The notes under the pieces were generated by a model, which saw only the letters and a program-made list of their open reading frames with translations, did not search any database and was not told the origin of the DNA. The position numbers and the translations under genes were made by a program. Source: Desulfomicrobiaceae bacterium (GTDB lineage Bacteria > Desulfobacterota > Desulfovibrionia > Desulfovibrionales > Desulfomicrobiaceae). From it: DNA of 18,014 nt. This document shows positions 14,663 through 18,014 of this stretch, in pieces. Location: the NCBI GenBank assembly GCA_003530935.1, contig DPEO01000043.1:1-18014 (forward strand). The letters are read 5' to 3'. The first letter of the stretch is position 1. Each line of letters begins with the position of its first letter.

Positions 14663-15238
14663 TCATTGTAACTCCCCCTCCCACGCCGCAGTGGTCCAGG
14701 AGAAGTTCCCCTCCACCAAAAGGGGGAGCATGTGATCTTTTTGTGAGACGACGGGGGCGAGCGATGGCCAAGAAATGGCCAGATCCGGGTCGTCCCAGCG
14801 AATGCCCGCCTCAGCCTCCGGGGCGTAGAAGGCATCCACCTTGTAGGCGACCTCGGTGTCGTCTTCCAAGGTCATGTACCCATGGGCCAGTCCTTTGGGT
14901 ACGAAAAGCTGCCAGCGGGCCGCAGCGTCGAGCTCGAAGACCTCCCAGCGCCGATAGCTCGGTGAGTCCCGCCGCAAATCTACCACCACATCCATGATGC
15001 GGCCACGCACCACCCGCACGAGCTTGGCCTGGGCATGGGGAGGGACCTGAAAATGCAATCCCCGCACTGTCCCGGCGCGACGCGACCAGGCGGTGTTGTC
15101 CTGCACGAAACGGGCGGCAACCCCCGCCGCACTCCATACGTCTTCGCGGTAGGTCTCACTAAAAGCCCCCCGCTCGTCCTCAAAGCGTCGCGGCCGCACC
15201 AAGATCACCCCGGGAATGGGCGTCGTCCGTGTCTCCAT
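14663..15238 (-). CDS. rfbC: dTDP-4-dehydrorhamnose 3,5-epimerase
   Basis: Epimerises dTDP-4-keto-6-deoxyglucose at C3 and C5, the third step of dTDP-rhamnose synthesis for cell-surface polysaccharide. The 191-residue length is normal for this small cupin enzyme. Conserved parts are FEDERGAFSE (19-28), VRGLHFQ with catalytic H62, K72 in AKLVRVVRG, LAHGYMTLEDDTEVAYKVDAFY (118-138; the tyrosine at 132 or 138 is the catalytic candidate), and the tail IRWDDPDLAISWP. The ATG at 15238 follows AAGGAGGAGAGG. The other rhamnose genes (rfbA, rfbB, rfbD) are not in the window. A 14-base stem-loop lies just upstream of its ribosome site. Confidence 0.94.
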   Translation of the reverse strand: METRTTPIPGVILVRPRRFEDERGAFSETYREDVWSAAGVAARFVQDNTAWSRRAGTVRGLHFQVPPHAQAKLVRVVRGRIMDVVVDLRRDSPSYRRWEVFELDAAARWQLFVPKGLAHGYMTLEDDTEVAYKVDAFYAPEAEAGIRWDDPDLAISWPSLAPVVSQKDHMLPLLVEGNFSWTTAAWEGELQ

Positions 15239-15569
15239 CGCCTCTCCTCCTTAACGGTAGCGTCCGCTACCCCAAGGCGCAGGGCGAGGCAACCCAAAAC
15301 TCCAAAGTGTCAAGTCCGATTTCCTGCGGCATGGACACCGCGCTGCGCATTCCGCTAGAGGCACGTCGCATGAACCCCAAGGCAGAGGAAAACACTCCAT
15401 GCTCCACGCCAGGAGCCCAAGCCCATCGGGCGCCCAAGACCCACTGCAGCGGCCAAAACCGCCCCTCCCTCCGCGACAACGCAGAGGCCCCAAAAGATGC
15501 CGCAGGCTCAGGTTTTGAGCCCGAGGAGGTGGTAGGGGCCTCGCTACGAACCTCTCCAAGGAGCCCGTT
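15239..15569. other. Gene-free divergent spacer between rfbC and cas3
   Basis: A 331-base spacer between rfbC (minus) and cas3 (plus) with no coding sequence I trust. A minus-strand open frame of 119 codons covers most of it, but its product looks random. Seen: the inverted repeat GGTAGCG-TC-CGCTACC at 15256-15271 and the AAGGAG ribosome site of cas3 at 15558-15563. No CRISPR repeats are present. Confidence 0.5.
15256..15271. repeat. Inverted repeat before rfbC
   Basis: GGTAGCG at 15256-15262 and CGCTACC at 15265-15271 form a near-perfect 16-base palindrome just ahead of the rfbC ribosome site. As RNA the loop would be very small, so a DNA-level operator is as likely as a hairpin. Confidence 0.45.
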
Positions 15570-17744
15570 ATGCTGTTTGCATGTTTTGACGAGATGTTCC
15601 AAGGCGCCACAGGATGCCGACCATATCCTTATCAAAGCCATCTGGCCCAGCGCGCATCATGGCCCGACTTACTCGAAGCGCCCACCGGCGCCGGCAAGAC
15701 CGAGGCCATCGTGCTGGCCTGGCTGTGGCGCCGGCGCTTTGCAGGCGACGAAATCCGCAAGCAAACGCCGCGCCGGCTGGTCTATTGCCTGCCGATGCGC
15801 GTGCTGGTGGAGCAAACCGAAGCGCGCGTGCAACGTTGGATGGACAAGTTAAATCTGACCGGGGAAATCGGCGTCAATGTACTGCTCGGCGGCGAAACGG
15901 ACAACGACTGGGATTTATATCCTGAGCGCGAGGCCGTGCTCATCGGCACGCAGGACATGCTGCTCTCCCGCGCGCTCAATCGCGGCTATGGGCTGGGCCG
16001 CGCCCACTGGCCGCTGCCTTACGGTCTGCTCAACAACGACTGCCTGTGGGTATTCGATGAAGTGCAACTGATGGGCAGCGGCCTGGCCACCAGCGCGCAA
16101 CTGGCCGCCTTCCGCGAAAGTTTCGGCGTGTGGGGCCAATGCCCTACGCTATGGGTCTCCGCCACCTTGCGCCCGGAGTGGCTGGCGACAGTGGATTTCC
16201 GCCCCAAGGTGGCCAGCCTGGATCTGCATGGACTGAAGGATGACGAGTGGCAAGAGGCAACGAGCGATCTTGCCCAGCGCTTGAATGCCAGCAAAGCATT
16301 GAGCAAAGCGCACCACATGGCCGATGACCCAAAGAAGCTGGCCGATGAAATCCGCAGCGCCCACCAGGATGGTCAATTGACACTGGTGGTGCTGAACACC
16401 GTGAAGAAAGCAGCGGCGCTATACAAGGCGCTCAGAGCGGCAACTCAGCCAGCGTCGCGCAAAGGCAAAAAGACCGCCGAGCAAACACCATCCGAACCTA
16501 TGCAGGATCTGCTCCTGTTGCACTCCCGCTTCCGTCCCCCGGAGCGAAAGGCCAAACTGCAACAACTGCTGGAGATGGAAAAGAGCGGCGGCATCGTCAT
16601 CGCTACGCAGGTAGTTGAAGCCGGCGTGGACATCTCGGCCCACACCCTCTTCTCCGAACTATGTCCATGGCCCTCGTTTGTGCAGCGCGTAGGACGGTGC
16701 AATCGCAAAGGCGAGTTCCAACAAGCTCATGTGTTTTGGATAGATGTACAAATCGATGACGCCAAAAGCGCGTCGAAAAATGCTGCCCCGTACACACCAG
16801 AGGAGTTGCAAGCTGCCCGCGCAGAACTCAAAGCATTGGGCAATGCCGGCCCACGTGCCCTGCGCAATTACCTGGCAAAGCTTCCAGAGAAGCGGCTCAC
16901 TGCACTCTACCCCTGCGAAGCCGATCACGTCATCCGCCGCCGCACCGTCGAGGAACTTTTCGACACGACACCCGATCTGACCGGCGCTGATATCGATATC
17001 TCGCTCTATATCCGCGAGAATGATGAACACGATGTGCAGGTGTTCTGGCGGGACTGGGAGGGTGACACCCCCAATCGCCCAGAGCCACAGCCAGAGCCAG
17101 GCCGCGATGAACTCTGCCCCGCCCCGCTCAACAAGGAAACACGCGACTGGTTGAGCAAAAACGGCTGGCGCTGGGACTTCCTCGAGGATCGCTGGACGCG
17201 CGCCGAGCGGATCACCCCCGGCCAGATTTACCTGCTCCATGCAAGCGTTGGTGGCTACTCTGCCGAGAAAGGCTTCGACATAAGCATTGCCGCCCCCGTC
17301 ACGCCGCTGGGGAGCGCAGGCCAGAAGCCAGAAGGCAACGAGAGCGATCCCTGGTCTACCGAGCGCAAAATCTGGCAGACCATCGCGGCGCACACCAATC
17401 AGGTGGTGGAGGAGATGGACGACATCGTTCAGGCCTTGGGCAACCTGCTGACACCGGAAGAAGCGCGCCAACTGCGCCACGCCGCTCGCTGGCACGATTG
17501 GGGCAAGGCCTACTACGTTTTTCAGAACGCGCTTACCGCCACTGCCCAACCGGATTTTGACTTGCCAGATGTACTGCACTGCTGGGGCAAGTCCGCGAGT
17601 CGTAGCGTACCCTACGAACACCCCCATTTCCGCCATGAACTTGCCAGTGCGCTGGCCATGTTGGCCCAGGGCCATCGTGATCTCGCCTGTTATCTCGTCG
17701 CCGCCCACCATGGGAAGGTGCGCGTCTCCATTCGCTCACTGCCC
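15570..17744 (+). CDS. cas3: CRISPR-associated helicase/nuclease Cas3, subtype I-G (partial)
   Basis: Cas3 unwinds and degrades target DNA after recognition by Cascade. 725 residues can be read before the sequence fails. Helicase motifs: Walker A APTGAGKT at 37-44, DEVQ at 163-166, SAT at 197-199, QVVEAGVDI at 347-355 and QRVGRCNRKG at 372-381. The C-terminal HD domain has H608, the HD pair H642-D643, H684/H686/H689, and AAHHGKVRVSIRSLP at 711-725. Helicase first and HD last, with the HHGKVR-RSLP signature, is the arrangement of subtype I-G (formerly I-U). The start ATG at 15570 is the first in frame after a TGA at 15516 and has AAGGAG upstream. The product should continue to a few hundred more residues. 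The frame remains formally open to the window end, but that part is corrupted. Confidence 0.93.
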
Positions 17745-18014
17745 CGGCGAAAACCCGCCCCCGGCCGGAAAACCCTTTCGCCGGCGGGGGGGGGGGGGGG
17801 CCGGGAGCCCCCGGGCCGCCCCCCCCGGGGGGGAGGAACCCGGGGGGCGCCCGGGGCCCCGCCCCGGGGCAAACAAACCCCCCCCCCCCCCCTCCTTTTC
17901 GGCGGTGGGCCCCCCCCCCCCCCCCCTCTCCCGGGGGGGCCCCCTCCCGCCCACCGCGCGCGCGGGGGGGCCCCCGATGCGCCGGCGGACCCCCCCCCTT
18001 CCCCCCCCGCCCCG
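17745..18014. other. Low-quality G/C homopolymer contig end
   Basis: From about 17745 the sequence is mostly runs of C and G, many 8 to 18 bases long, unlike anything earlier in the window. It holds no interpretable protein or repeat. The best reading is sequencing or assembly error at a contig end, overwriting the rest of cas3. Confidence 0.88.

Noticed and set aside
15251..15610. Minus-strand frame of 119 codons upstream of rfbC whose TAA lies in the rfbC ribosome site
   Set aside because: The stop-in-SD match is tempting, but the product is random-looking and it overlaps the cas3 start on the other strand.
15239..18014. CRISPR array near cas3
   Set aside because: No evenly spaced direct repeats are present; repeats in the tail are homopolymer artefacts.

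Overview
This window looks like a GC-rich contig from a sulfate-reducing deltaproteobacterium of the Desulfovibrio type (Desulfobacterota). The clearest evidence is a complete four-gene qrcABCD set for the periplasm-facing menaquinone reductase of sulfate reducers. Supporting evidence is a periplasmic c-haem chemoreceptor of the DcrA kind, a tetrahaem cytochrome, and a small siroheme/ferredoxin protein of a type common in these bacteria. The assignment rests on gene content and protein motifs only.

Layout from left to right. 1-1249 (minus): a tetrahaem cytochrome c followed by a chemoreceptor-like sensor with a c-haem motif; the sensor runs off the left edge. 1335-4853 (minus): argF-argG-argH, the last three steps of arginine synthesis, tightly coupled. 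4921-6985 (minus): phoH, ybeY and a small lipoprotein, probably one operon that may continue into argF. 7049-7465 (plus): a lone unrecognised 138-residue gene that converges on moaA (7462-8454, minus) and shares a CTAG stop with it. 8455-8775: a divergent regulatory region with an FNR/HcpR-like palindrome. 8776-9534 (plus): a siroheme-[4Fe-4S] plus double ferredoxin protein. 9535-9882: no gene, but several strong hairpins. 9883-14526 (minus): qrcABCD, with a promoter candidate upstream and a terminator-like hairpin downstream. 14663-15238 (minus): rfbC. 15239-15569: no gene. 15570 to the right edge (plus): a CRISPR Cas3 with an N-terminal helicase and a C-terminal HD nuclease, the arrangement of subtype I-G (formerly I-U). 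It starts a system whose other genes are off the window.

The last ~270 bases (from about 17745) are homopolymer-rich G/C sequence that does not look biological. The Cas3 frame appears to break at 17742-17745 through a single extra C, so everything after that should be treated as a low-quality contig end.

Functional themes: energy metabolism and redox sensing (Qrc, tetrahaem cytochrome, haem chemoreceptor, siroheme/ferredoxin protein), a block of housekeeping biosynthesis (arg genes, phoH-ybeY, moaA, rfbC), and a defence locus at the right edge. The least understood items are the haem sensor/cytochrome pair, the siroheme-ferredoxin protein with its palindrome, the hairpin cluster at 9675-9775, and the origin of the I-G cas3 segment.
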